This document shows, piece after piece, positions 25,156-33,984 of a stretch of 64,000 nucleotides of DNA. The number at the start of each line of letters is the position of its first letter. The stretch's first letter is position 1. The stretch spans positions 70,023 through 134,022 of the forward strand of contig DJJR01000026.1 in NCBI GenBank assembly GCA_002434245.1, read 5' to 3'. Origin of the DNA: Pelosinus fermentans. GTDB taxonomy: Bacteria > Bacillota > Negativicutes > DSM-13327. The notes beneath the pieces were generated by a model. That model did no database searches. It was given only the letters and a program-made list of their open reading frames with translations, and was not told the origin of the DNA. The position numbers and the translations under genes were made by a program.

Positions 25156-25209
25156 AAGATCTCATCTGCTTGCTTATTATGATAAGCGGCAGATGGGATC
25201 TTTTTTAGC
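25156..25209 (+). terminator. Intrinsic terminator of the AraC gene
   Basis: A long stem AGATCTCATCTGC...TTAT / ATAAGC...GCAGATGGGATCT ends in six T. It separates regulator and receptor transcripts. Confidence 0.88.
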
Positions 25210-25301
25210 ATCGAAAAATACAATCGCTGGAGTGTAGTCAAAAATACCTTTTTGAGTATGATAAAATATCGTTTCGGGTAACATTATTTTGCTAATTTAT
25301 C

Positions 25302-25320
25302 TATAATGAGAATCGATCGC
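25302..25320 (+). promoter_or_regulatory. Probable Fur box at the TonB-receptor promoter
   Basis: TATAATGAGAATCGATCGC matches the 19-base Fur consensus at 13 positions and shares its first 12 bases with the box upstream of the AraC gene. Its TATAAT could be a -10 box. I see no good -35 box, which would fit dependence on the AraC activator. Confidence 0.6.
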
Positions 25321-25395
25321 AGCTTAAATGTTGTTTGGGTAGAAAAAATGCCTCATGAATAACGGTGATAATCTATAGCAAAAGGAGGGCAAACA

Positions 25396-27336
25396 GTGGG
25401 GAGAACAACGAAAAATTTGCTGGCAAAAAAGATGATAGGTTCACTGATAAGCAGTACGTTGCTGCTTGCTATTCCAGGTGGAGTAATGGCTGAAGAAGCT
25501 GGAGAGACTTATGACCTGGAAGAAGTGGTGGTGACTGCTAGCCGTATGCCGACAAAACGAGTTGAGACAGCGGCCAACGTAACGGTGGTGAGTCGGAGAG
25601 AAATTGAGGAGAAAAGCCTGACGACAATTGCTGAGGCATTAATCCAGGCTGGCGTCAAAGTCGAATCAGAGGGTGGCAGCGCCGTGGATAGTGCCAAAAT
25701 TATGCTCAATGGCAGTGAGCAGGTTGTCGTACTGGTCGATGGACGCAGGGTCAATTGGGAACAACAGGTTGTTAGTGGACGGGCTGGCTATAGTCTGGAT
25801 ATGCTGCCTAATTTAGACAGTGTAGAGAAAATTGAAGTAGTGCGGGGGGCAGCTTCATCTCTTTACGGCAGTTCCGCCGTTGGCGGTGTAGTCAATATTA
25901 TTACCCGTAAAGGCACAGAGAGAAATACGACCGCAGCAACGGAATTTGGCAGTTGGGGGTCGCGTCGGTATCGGCTGCAGACTGGAAATAAGATCGGTGA
26001 TACTGGCTATCTGGTGACTGCTGAACGATGGAAGCAGGGCAATTATGAATATAAAGACCCACAAAATGGAAAAGTCGTAACAATGCCTAACAGTGATTTC
26101 GAACGGGAGACGGCTTCTGTACGGCTTGACAAGGATTTGGGAGAGGGCAAGATCCTGACCTTTTATTTCGATCATTTAAATGAAGATGCCGGCTATCCAG
26201 TCGCTAAACCGGATAATCCAATGTACAGTCCGAATGCTTCCCGTCATATTGTGTCCAATAACGTGTCGCTGGCCTATCGCTGGCAGCAGGGTGATAAAGT
26301 GACTAACAATTTTCAAGTTTACCGCAATCATTATAGTGCTCTTTGGCATCGTTACCGTTATAATTCTGGCAGCAGCAGTTATGAAAATCAGGCTGACGGT
26401 ATTGAGTGGAACCAAAGCCGGAGGCTGAATGAGCAGCATACCTTGCTCAGTGGAGTAGATTGGCGAAATGTGAGTGTTGGTGTAGCACAAATGGGAACTG
26501 CCGATTCAAAGATGCGTAATCTGGGAGTGTTCCTGGAAGATCGGTGGACGCTGAATCCGGCATGGACATTGAGCAGCGGTCTGCGTTGGGATGATCACAG
26601 CATTTACGGCAGTGAATCAACTGCTCGGTTTAGTGTCAATCGAAAAGTAAATGACAAGACCAATATGTATCTCTCTTGGGGCCAAGTTTATCGTGGACCT
26701 GATGCGGACGATCTGTTCATGCCCGATATGGGGTATTACAAAGGGAATCCTAACTTGAAACCGGAGAAAGGTCATACAACCATGCTAGGGATGAATAGCA
26801 AACTGTCCTCGGGGACAACGATCCAAACCAGCTTATTCAGCACTTATCTAAAGGATGCAATCGACTGGGATCGAAGTGAAACACCGTGGAAGCCAACGAA
26901 TGTTGCTAAGCAAAAGAAACGAGGGTTAGATATTGAAGTCATTCATCCGTTAACTCCGGCCTGGGACTTAACAGCAGGGTATTCTTACCTGCAAGTTAAG
27001 GAGGATAATAAGAATGGAAAGGGCTATCAATTGTCCAGCAATAATAGCCAGCCTAATGCATATCGGCTGGGTGTCCGTTACCATCAAGATGCGTGGAATG
27101 TCAGCGTTTTGGGGCGGGGAGCTACTGGACGCAGTCTGACAAGCTTCACCTCCGAGCAGTACTGGGTACTTGATGTGGCAGCCAGTTATCAAATCCGGCC
27201 AGATATGAAGCTATACGCCAAAGTGAATAATCTGACCAATCGAGCCTATGAAACCAATTATGTTTCAGGCTGGGGAATTGGGGCTTTTCCAATGGCAGCA
27301 AGACAAATAATGGTAGGATTGGAAGGTCGTTTGTAA
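25396..27336 (+). CDS. TonB-dependent outer-membrane receptor (siderophore/heme/cobalamin class)
   Basis: This 646-residue outer-membrane gate imports a metal chelate using TonB energy. A signal peptide covers residues 1-32 (ISSTLLLAIPGGVMA). A TonB-box-like EEVVVTASR follows, then the plug domain to about 175 (VVVLVDGRRVNWEQQ, VEKIEVVRGAASSLYGSSA, GGVVNIITRKG) and a beta barrel with alternating strands to the end. The GTG follows AAAGGAGG by 7 bases. The last residue is Leu rather than the common Phe or Tyr. It is the strongest proof that the host is a diderm. No TonB, ExbB or ExbD gene is in the window. The ligand cannot be told from sequence alone. Confidence 0.93.
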   Translation: MGRTTKNLLAKKMIGSLISSTLLLAIPGGVMAEEAGETYDLEEVVVTASRMPTKRVETAANVTVVSRREIEEKSLTTIAEALIQAGVKVESEGGSAVDSAKIMLNGSEQVVVLVDGRRVNWEQQVVSGRAGYSLDMLPNLDSVEKIEVVRGAASSLYGSSAVGGVVNIITRKGTERNTTAATEFGSWGSRRYRLQTGNKIGDTGYLVTAERWKQGNYEYKDPQNGKVVTMPNSDFERETASVRLDKDLGEGKILTFYFDHLNEDAGYPVAKPDNPMYSPNASRHIVSNNVSLAYRWQQGDKVTNNFQVYRNHYSALWHRYRYNSGSSSYENQADGIEWNQSRRLNEQHTLLSGVDWRNVSVGVAQMGTADSKMRNLGVFLEDRWTLNPAWTLSSGLRWDDHSIYGSESTARFSVNRKVNDKTNMYLSWGQVYRGPDADDLFMPDMGYYKGNPNLKPEKGHTTMLGMNSKLSSGTTIQTSLFSTYLKDAIDWDRSETPWKPTNVAKQKKRGLDIEVIHPLTPAWDLTAGYSYLQVKEDNKNGKGYQLSSNNSQPNAYRLGVRYHQDAWNVSVLGRGATGRSLTSFTSEQYWVLDVAASYQIRPDMKLYAKVNNLTNRAYETNYVSGWGIGAFPMAARQIMVGLEGRL

Positions 27337-27344
27337 TAAATGAA

Positions 27345-27374
27345 GAAAGGGTTATCGCCAGCGATAACCCTTTC
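27345..27374 (+). terminator. Hairpin between receptor and ecfT genes
   Basis: A perfect 14-bp stem GAAAGGGTTATCGC / GCGATAACCCTTTC with a two-base spacer lies 9 bases after the receptor stop. It lacks a T-tract (CTTTCACG follows). It is more likely an mRNA-stability or partial-termination element that lowers expression of the downstream transporter genes. Confidence 0.55.
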
Positions 27375-27403
27375 ACGTTAGGGATCAGGAAAGGGGAACA
27401 ATC

Positions 27404-28156
27404 ATGAACTCGCGCATAACGTTTAAAGCAGCGGCACCTGACCCTAGGGTATTGCTGCTAGTATCTTCAGTAACTTGTACGCTATGCTTTGTGCTGAATC
27501 ATCGATTCAGTCTCATGGTGGTATTTATTCTTATGGCGGTCAGTATGGTTTTATTAAAAATGACTAAGCCAGCCCTTCGGTTCATTTTGGCATATGGTGT
27601 GTTGGTCAGCTTGGAACAGTTGACGTTACTGATTGGGGTTAAAGAAATTCAAGTAGCAGCAGCAGTAGTAGTAGTGTTTTTATGGCGATTTTTACCCGTT
27701 ATGATGGCAGGGTTGATGGTTGTGACGAGAATCAGGATTAATGAATTAATTATTGCCCTGGAACATATGCATGTACCCAATCAAATAAATATTCCACTTA
27801 CTATTGCTTTTCGATATTTGCCAACTGTTTATCAGGAACTGGGGTGTATCCGGGATAATTTAAAGCTGAGAAACTTGCCGGTAACTCCTTGGCAAATCTT
27901 ATGTCAGCCGATAACGGCTGTTGAGCAGTTGCTAGTACCATTATTAATGCGCAGTGTTCATCTGGCGGATGAATTGGCGGCCACAGCTTTATGCAAGGGT
28001 CTTACTGCATATAATAAGCGGACTTCGGCTTCAGATGTACATTTTAGAAGGCGTGACTGGGCATTGTGTACAGTATGTATATTAGTTGCTGCAATATTGC
28101 TTGCAGGTGAGGAATCCCTTAAGCAAAATCGCAATTGGGGGTGGTATTTTGGTTAA
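27404..28156 (+). CDS. ecfT: ECF transporter transmembrane component EcfT (CbiQ family)
   Basis: This 250-residue inner-membrane protein is the coupling subunit that links a substrate-binding S component to two ATPases. About five hydrophobic helices occupy residues 15-125. The cytoplasmic coupling region follows, with RINELIIALEHMHVP, IPLTIAFRYLPTVYQELG and the ATPase-contact motif AATALCKGLT, a variant of the usual Ala-Arg-Gly motif. AAAGGGGAA precedes the ATG. It is followed, with overlap, by two half-size ABC transporters, an unusual neighbour for EcfT. Its ATPase partner is most likely the double EcfA gene 3.5 kb downstream. Confidence 0.87.
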   Translation: MNSRITFKAAAPDPRVLLLVSSVTCTLCFVLNHRFSLMVVFILMAVSMVLLKMTKPALRFILAYGVLVSLEQLTLLIGVKEIQVAAAVVVVFLWRFLPVMMAGLMVVTRIRINELIIALEHMHVPNQINIPLTIAFRYLPTVYQELGCIRDNLKLRNLPVTPWQILCQPITAVEQLLVPLLMRSVHLADELAATALCKGLTAYNKRTSASDVHFRRRDWALCTVCILVAAILLAGEESLKQNRNWGWYFG

Positions 28157-29963
28157 GTATGAATCGGGGGCTGGCAGGCTGTTGGAGATTGCCGCTGAAA
28201 AATCAGCATTGCTCATTTGGGCAGGAATATTTTCAATTTGCAGCGCTATTTTTCTACAGGTACCCTATCTGGCGGTATATTTCATTTTAGCCGAATTGCT
28301 GCGTAACATGGCTCAGCCTGAAATGGCTGACAAAATTGTAATGTTGCATTGGGGCATGATTGCCATGCTAAGTTTAATCGGTGGGATTATAGCCATGTAT
28401 CTGGGGGGGTTATGTTCACACATTGCTGCCTTTCATATCTTATATAAACTGCGGCTTCGCCTGACTGAGCATATCGGCAGGTTATCTTTAGGATATTTAA
28501 CACAAACTTCCATCGGGATTGTACGAAAGACACTAGAACAAAATGTAGAAAAAATTGAGAAGTTTATCGCTCATCAACTGCCGGATATCATTAGTGTTAT
28601 GGGAGCGATGCTGGTTATGCTGGCCGCCATGTTTTATTTACATCCCTGGCTAACAGTGGTATGTCTGATACCTCTGTTTTTGTGCCTTGCGCTTCAATTG
28701 GGCATGATGCTCAATCAGCAGGCGAAGCAGCGCGTAAGGGCCTATTATGATGCACTTGAGCAGATTAATGCTTCAACAGTGCAATATATCCGGGGCATGG
28801 CCGCCGTAAAAGTATTTGGGCAGACCGTACATTCCTTTCGGCAGCTTTATCACGATATTATCCGTTATCGGGATTTGTCTGTCAGATATTCCGATCAGTT
28901 TCAAAATGGCTTTAGTATGTTTAAGGTGGTGCTTGGTTCGATCCTGACTTTCGTTTTACCTGGCGGTATTTATCTTTTAAGCCGTGACCCTGGTAATATA
29001 GATTTGGTCTTGGTTTTATTGTTTTTTCTTATTATGGCTCCTGGTCTGGCAGTGCCTATTTACAAACTGATGCATTTTGCCGGTGCATTTCGTGATATTA
29101 CGGAAGGAGTTGCACGGATTGATAGTATTCTGCAAGAAAAGCCCCTGCCCCAAGTGGAAATTTCCAGCCTGCCACAATCTTTTGATGTTGAATTTGATGA
29201 GGTAACTTTTTCGTATAATGGTTATGGGGCAGAAGGTAGTCTGCCAGTGCTTAACAATGTAAGTTTCAAGGCACTGCCCGGTCGTATTACTGCATTGGTG
29301 GGACCTTCCGGCTCAGGAAAGTCGACCGCAGCCAATCTAATTCCGCGTTTTTGGGATGTTGATCGGGGGGCAGTCAAGATCGGCGGCATAGATATTCGTA
29401 ATATTCAAAGCAAAGACCTGATGAATACGGTGTCCTTCGTTTTTCAGGATACATTTTTATTTTATGATACTTTATATGCTAATATTGCCGCAGGTCGGCC
29501 AAGTGCTACTAGGGAGGAAGTCTATGCGGCAGCTCGTGCAGCCCAATGTCATGGGTTTATTGAGAGGTTGCCCCAAGGTTATGATACTGTGATTGGTGAG
29601 GGAGGTACGTATTTATCAGGTGGGGAGGAACAGCGTGTGGCTGTTGCTAGGGCCATTTTGAAAAATGCACCAATTTTGGTGTTAGATGAAGCTACTGCCT
29701 TTGCAGATGCTGAAAATGAATACAAGCTACAATTAGCACTGAAAGCATTAATGTGTGATAAAACAGTGATTGTCATTGCTCACCGCCTTGCATCCATCAA
29801 AGAAGCCGATAACATCTTGGTTTTTCAGAGAGGTACAATTGTCGAAGAAGGAACTCATCTAGAATTGATTGAGGGCAATGGCTTATATACTGCTATGTGG
29901 ACTGCTTACACGAATACTGATGCATGGAAGTTGGGAACTGTGGCGGGGAAGGGTAACAGATGA
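28149..29963 (+). CDS. ABC transporter, fused membrane and ATPase domains (YbtP/IrtA-like), first of pair
   Basis: This half-transporter has about 604 residues. Six membrane helices (about 1-310) precede an ATPase domain with Walker A GPSGSGKST, signature LSGGEEQRVAVARAIL and Walker B ILVLDEATAFAD. By fold it is of the exporter type, but relatives such as YbtP/YbtQ and IrtA/IrtB import siderophores. The likely start is the TTG at 28149, after GGGGGTGG and overlapping the ecfT stop by 8 bases; the ATPase frame extends further upstream, but that extension lies inside ecfT. It overlaps the next gene by four bases (ATGA), suggesting a heterodimer. Confidence 0.88.
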   Translation: MVKYESGAGRLLEIAAEKSALLIWAGIFSICSAIFLQVPYLAVYFILAELLRNMAQPEMADKIVMLHWGMIAMLSLIGGIIAMYLGGLCSHIAAFHILYKLRLRLTEHIGRLSLGYLTQTSIGIVRKTLEQNVEKIEKFIAHQLPDIISVMGAMLVMLAAMFYLHPWLTVVCLIPLFLCLALQLGMMLNQQAKQRVRAYYDALEQINASTVQYIRGMAAVKVFGQTVHSFRQLYHDIIRYRDLSVRYSDQFQNGFSMFKVVLGSILTFVLPGGIYLLSRDPGNIDLVLVLLFFLIMAPGLAVPIYKLMHFAGAFRDITEGVARIDSILQEKPLPQVEISSLPQSFDVEFDEVTFSYNGYGAEGSLPVLNNVSFKALPGRITALVGPSGSGKSTAANLIPRFWDVDRGAVKIGGIDIRNIQSKDLMNTVSFVFQDTFLFYDTLYANIAAGRPSATREEVYAAARAAQCHGFIERLPQGYDTVIGEGGTYLSGGEEQRVAVARAILKNAPILVLDEATAFADAENEYKLQLALKALMCDKTVIVIAHRLASIKEADNILVFQRGTIVEEGTHLELIEGNGLYTAMWTAYTNTDAWKLGTVAGKGNR

Positions 29964-31693
29964 AGCTATATAATATTACGATTGGAGAACCAAAAAAAAT
30001 TTTTAAGCCTGCTCTGTATGGGGTTTTGTCTAATATCATTAATGTTTTGCCATTTGCATTGGCGATTGAGGCAGTTCGTCTCATTTTTAGTTCTTTTGCC
30101 CAACCAGGAATAACCCTGGATCTAGCCCGGCTATGGCTGGTTTGTGGAAGTATGGTGCTGACCATATTTGTTATGTTCGGTGGTGAAGTGCTGGCTTATC
30201 GGGCAGCATACCGGGGCGCCTACCTACTGGCGGCCACTGGGCGGGTGAAGCTGGCTGAGCACTTGCGGAAATTGCCATTGGGAGCGATAATCAGTCGAGA
30301 TTCGGGAGGTCTTAGTAACATGATGATGGGTGATTTTGCTCTTATAGAGCATTCATTATCTCATTTGGTACCACAATTGATTGGTGCCTTAGTCCTGCCA
30401 TTGCTGGCTTTTTTGTTACTGTTATTCTTGGATTGGAGGATGGCAGTGACGATGTTTGCAGCATTGCCTGTTGTCATTTTACTTACAATGCTTACTGCCA
30501 AACTGCAATTGCGGCTAGGAGGTGGTCATATGAAGGCTAAGATTAGTGCTATTAACCGACTACAGGAATATTTAAATGGTATTCGGGTAATTAAAGCACA
30601 TAATTTGACTGGAGAACGTTTTATCAAATTAGAAGAAGCCTTCCGGAATCTAATGACAGCCAGTATAAAGTTTGAAAGTTTAGTCGTGCCTGCTGTTATG
30701 GCTGCAATTGTTTGTATACGGGCTGGTCTGCCGCTAATGGTATTTATCGGAGTTCATTTGCTGCTCGGAGGTGAGTTGTCGATTGTTGCCTTTGTAACAT
30801 TTTTGCTTATTGGTACCAGGATCTTTGATCCTCTGACTACTGTGCTGATTAATTTTGCGGAACTGAGCTACAATGAGCAAGCTGGCCGCAGAATAGTTGA
30901 GTTATATACAGAACCAATCATGAGGGGGCTGGAGGTGCCGCCAAACAAATATGATATTACACTGGAACAGGTTACCTTTCAATATGGAGATTCTTTTGTA
31001 CTCGCAAATGTTTCGCTGCAGATCCCGGAAGGATCATTAACAGCCTTTGTTGGCCCTTCTGGTGGAGGAAAAAGCACAGTCTTCAAGCTTATAGCTCGCT
31101 TTTATGATCCACAGCAAGGTCGTGTTCTGCTCGGAGGTAAAGACATCAAAACAATTGAGCCTGAATTATTGTTGGAAAAGATTTCAGTTGTATTCCAGGA
31201 TGTCTATTTATTTCAAGATACAATCGGCAATAATATCAGAATGGGCCGCCAGTCGGCCACTCAGCAGGAAGTTGAAGAAGCGGCGCAGCGGGCTTGCTGC
31301 CATACTTTTATCATGCAGTTGCCACAAGGCTATAACACTCCGGTAGGTGAAGGGGGGTGTACGTTATCTGGTGGTGAAAAACAACGAATTTCCATAGCGC
31401 GTGCTATATTGAAAGATGCGCCAGTAGTCTTGCTGGATGAAGCGACAGCTGCACTGGATCCTGAAAATGAGCAGGACATACAAAAGGCGATCAACGAACT
31501 GATTCATGGCAGAACGGTTATTGTTATTGCTCATAAGTTAAAAACGGTATCTACTGCCGATCAGATAGTGGTTTTGGCGGACGGCCAGGTAGTAGAACAA
31601 GGGCAGCACAGAGAACTGCTGGCAGGGAAAGGCCTCTACTCCCAGCTTTGGGATTTGCAGCAAACAATGCAGGGGTGGCGAATATCATCCTAG
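29960..31693 (+). CDS. ABC transporter, fused membrane and ATPase domains (YbtQ/IrtB-like), second of pair
   Basis: This half-transporter has 577 residues. The membrane domain covers about 1-310, and the ATPase domain has Walker A GPSGGGKST, signature LSGGEKQRISIARAIL and Walker B VVLLDEATAALDPENE. Both catalytic sites of the pair look complete. The ATG overlaps the stop of the preceding gene, so translation is coupled and a heterodimer is probable. The pair AraC regulator, TonB receptor and two such ABC genes mirrors ybtA, fyuA and ybtPQ of the yersiniabactin system. The substrate is unknown. Confidence 0.9.
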   Translation: MKLYNITIGEPKKIFKPALYGVLSNIINVLPFALAIEAVRLIFSSFAQPGITLDLARLWLVCGSMVLTIFVMFGGEVLAYRAAYRGAYLLAATGRVKLAEHLRKLPLGAIISRDSGGLSNMMMGDFALIEHSLSHLVPQLIGALVLPLLAFLLLLFLDWRMAVTMFAALPVVILLTMLTAKLQLRLGGGHMKAKISAINRLQEYLNGIRVIKAHNLTGERFIKLEEAFRNLMTASIKFESLVVPAVMAAIVCIRAGLPLMVFIGVHLLLGGELSIVAFVTFLLIGTRIFDPLTTVLINFAELSYNEQAGRRIVELYTEPIMRGLEVPPNKYDITLEQVTFQYGDSFVLANVSLQIPEGSLTAFVGPSGGGKSTVFKLIARFYDPQQGRVLLGGKDIKTIEPELLLEKISVVFQDVYLFQDTIGNNIRMGRQSATQQEVEEAAQRACCHTFIMQLPQGYNTPVGEGGCTLSGGEKQRISIARAILKDAPVVLLDEATAALDPENEQDIQKAINELIHGRTVIVIAHKLKTVSTADQIVVLADGQVVEQGQHRELLAGKGLYSQLWDLQQTMQGWRISS

Positions 31694-31711
31694 GGGAATT
31701 GAGGTACATGT

Positions 31712-33190
31712 ATGTGTAAAATTCAAATTAGTTTCAATGACGTATCGTTCCAATATATGAATGCCGCTGAGTCTGCTTTAGTTAAATTTAATTTACAAGT
31801 AAAAGAGGGAGAGACGGTTTTGTTAACAGGACAAAGTGGTTGCGGCAAAACTACCGTAATTCGCGGTATTAATGGGCTGATTCCTCACTTTTTCGCTGGT
31901 CGATTACAGGGCACGATTCGAGTTGCTGAGATGGACGTTGAAAGTACGCCAATCCAGCAGTTGGCCCGGAAAGTTGGCTCGGTGTTTCAAGACCCACGAT
32001 CCCAGTTCTTCACATTGGACGTTATGACGGAACTTGCCTTTCCTGGTGAAAATTTTGGCTTAAGCGGAGCAGTGATTCGTGATAATATGATGACTGTTAT
32101 CAATGATTTGGAGCTGTATGACATTGTAGATCGCCGACTTTGCAACTTGTCCAACGGTGAAAAACAGAAAGTTGCCATTGCTTCTGTTTATACAGTTGCT
32201 TCGGCAATTTTCGTGCTGGATGAGCCTTCATCCAATCTGGATGGCAAGGGGATAGCTAAGTTACAGAAGGTGCTGGCACAGCTCAAAAGCAAAGGATATA
32301 CGATTATTATTTCCGAGCACCGATTTCATTATCTGGCTGGATTAGCGGATCGAGTTGTTTGCATGGCAGAGGGTAAAGTGCATAGTGAATGGCTGAGCAA
32401 TGCTTTTTTCAGTAAATCCAGCTGCTGGTTTGAACAAATGGGGTTAAGAATGGCTAGTCCCCAGGAACTGTCTCCTTCGCCTGTAAGCAGGAGCAAAGCT
32501 GACGGTAAGCCGGTTGTAATGGCTAGAGATATTTGTTTTAGCTACAATCCTTCGCGGCAGATTTTAACCGATATTTCCCTGACGGCTTGTGCTGGTGAGA
32601 TCATTGGTATTGTAGGACAAAATGGTGTTGGTAAAAGCTCGTTGGTAAAAGTTCTGCTAGGGTTAAAGAAGCAGACGAAAGGTACTGTCTATTTAAATAA
32701 TCGCCGATGCACAGTGGCCCAGCGACTGACACAGTCCTTTTATTGTTTGCAGGAGGCGGACTATCAGTTGTTTGCCGCCAGTGTGGATGAGGAAATGTTG
32801 CTAGGGTTATATCTGGGTGATAGGGTTAGGCAGAAGGCTGCAAATTTACTATGTTTTTTTGGATTGGATAAGTATCGGGACTGCCATCCGGCTACTCTTT
32901 CAGGTGGGCAAAAACAACGACTGACCATTGCTTTGTCTTGTATGAGGAATACAGGTCCACTGTATTTTGATGAACCTACCAGTGGTCTAGATGGCGGTAA
33001 TATGCGTCTGGTCAGTAGTTTGATCCGAAATTTGGCCGATGAAGGTCGTTGTGTTTTTGTTATTTCTCATGATTATGAATTTATGCTGCAGACTGTTAAC
33101 AAAGTTATACATCTTACGGGCAGAGGGCAGACTGAGGTATTTGACCTCAATGAGCAAACCGCAGACAAACTGTGGTCAATCCTGGAATGA
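31712..33190 (+). CDS. ecfA: ECF transporter ATPase with two ABC domains
   Basis: This 492-residue protein carries two ATP-binding domains in one chain, replacing separate EcfA1 and EcfA2. The first has Walker A GQSGCGKTTV, a variant signature LSNGEKQKVAIA and Walker B VLDEPSSNLD. The second has GQNGVGKSSL, a canonical LSGGQKQRLTIA and YFDEPTSGLD. It should power EcfT and the S component. GAGGT lies 6 bases before the ATG. It lies 18 bases after the ABC pair and 3 bases before the stop-to-start gap of the S component, so one operon is likely. The glycine-to-asparagine change in the first signature suggests unequal sites. Confidence 0.88.
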   Translation: MCKIQISFNDVSFQYMNAAESALVKFNLQVKEGETVLLTGQSGCGKTTVIRGINGLIPHFFAGRLQGTIRVAEMDVESTPIQQLARKVGSVFQDPRSQFFTLDVMTELAFPGENFGLSGAVIRDNMMTVINDLELYDIVDRRLCNLSNGEKQKVAIASVYTVASAIFVLDEPSSNLDGKGIAKLQKVLAQLKSKGYTIIISEHRFHYLAGLADRVVCMAEGKVHSEWLSNAFFSKSSCWFEQMGLRMASPQELSPSPVSRSKADGKPVVMARDICFSYNPSRQILTDISLTACAGEIIGIVGQNGVGKSSLVKVLLGLKKQTKGTVYLNNRRCTVAQRLTQSFYCLQEADYQLFAASVDEEMLLGLYLGDRVRQKAANLLCFFGLDKYRDCHPATLSGGQKQRLTIALSCMRNTGPLYFDEPTSGLDGGNMRLVSSLIRNLADEGRCVFVISHDYEFMLQTVNKVIHLTGRGQTEVFDLNEQTADKLWSILE

Positions 33191-33202
33191 GGAGTGTATT
33201 GT

Positions 33203-33817
33203 ATGGTAAATGAAAGTGGTAACAGCAAGGTTGTTAAAGAATTGATCACTATTGGGATTTTCAATGCAATTGCCATTGCGGTTTTTTTTGCCGTAGGATT
33301 AAGCTTGAGCTTTATAACGACCTTAATACCAGTGGTTGCAGTGATCATGCCAGCCATTTTAGCATTGCCGGGAGGAATTATTTATCTTTTAATGATAACG
33401 AAGGCCCCAACTAAAGGCGTTTTTATTATTAGCGGTATATTACTAGGGGTGTTCATGGTGGCTGTCGGCAATATGGTGTTTTTTCTAATTTCTATGACAG
33501 TGGCAGGATTTGCAGCCGAGGCTGTATTTACGGTAATCGGTCGTAAAAAATTTTGGGCAGCGGCCACTGGTTTTGCTGTGTTGATGATTGGCTTTGTGGC
33601 TGGTGGTTATTTTCCGATGATCTTTATGCGCAAAGCATATTTGGATTTTCAACTAGCTCGTGGTCTTGATTCAGCTTATCTGGAAGCGATGATAGCAATA
33701 CTGAATCCAGGGGTATTTGCCGGAATTATAATTATTACGGCGACCGCCGCCTATTTGGGCAGTTTATGGGGACGTAAGGTGCTTCATAAACATTTTGCCA
33801 AAGCCGGAATTTTATAA
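33203..33817 (+). CDS. MptD-like (Trep_Strep family) ECF S component
   Basis: This integral membrane protein of about 204 residues has five or six helices. It resembles the MptD/Trep_Strep family of putative ECF substrate-binding components (LITIGIFNAIAIAVFFAVGL, ILALPGGIIYLLMITKAP, then GRKKFWAAATGF and GGYFPMIFMRKAYLD). Such proteins bind the substrate in the membrane and dock on EcfT. The substrate for this family is not firmly established to my knowledge. The ATG at 33203 is preceded by GAGGAG at 8 bases; the GTG at 33194 overlaps that site. It is the last gene of the uptake operon, followed by a strong terminator. Confidence 0.8.
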   Translation: MVNESGNSKVVKELITIGIFNAIAIAVFFAVGLSLSFITTLIPVVAVIMPAILALPGGIIYLLMITKAPTKGVFIISGILLGVFMVAVGNMVFFLISMTVAGFAAEAVFTVIGRKKFWAAATGFAVLMIGFVAGGYFPMIFMRKAYLDFQLARGLDSAYLEAMIAILNPGVFAGIIIITATAAYLGSLWGRKVLHKHFAKAGIL

Positions 33818-33827
33818 AAAGCCGCTT

Positions 33828-33862
33828 AAATATCCCGCCTGATTTCAGGCGGGATATTTATA
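33828..33862 (+). terminator. Terminator of the iron-uptake/ECF operon
   Basis: A perfect 15-bp stem AAATATCCCGCCTGA / TCAGGCGGGATATTT. The T-tract is short (ATATTTATATG), but the stem is very stable. Confidence 0.85.
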
Positions 33863-33984
33863 TGTAGTGGCATCTGAGCATGTAAGACATAGAGTATTTT
33901 GATATATACTTTGAACTGACAGGAATATTAAAATGTATTATAGAAATTTTCTACGAAGACTAATTTCTTTAAGGAGAGCTGAAT

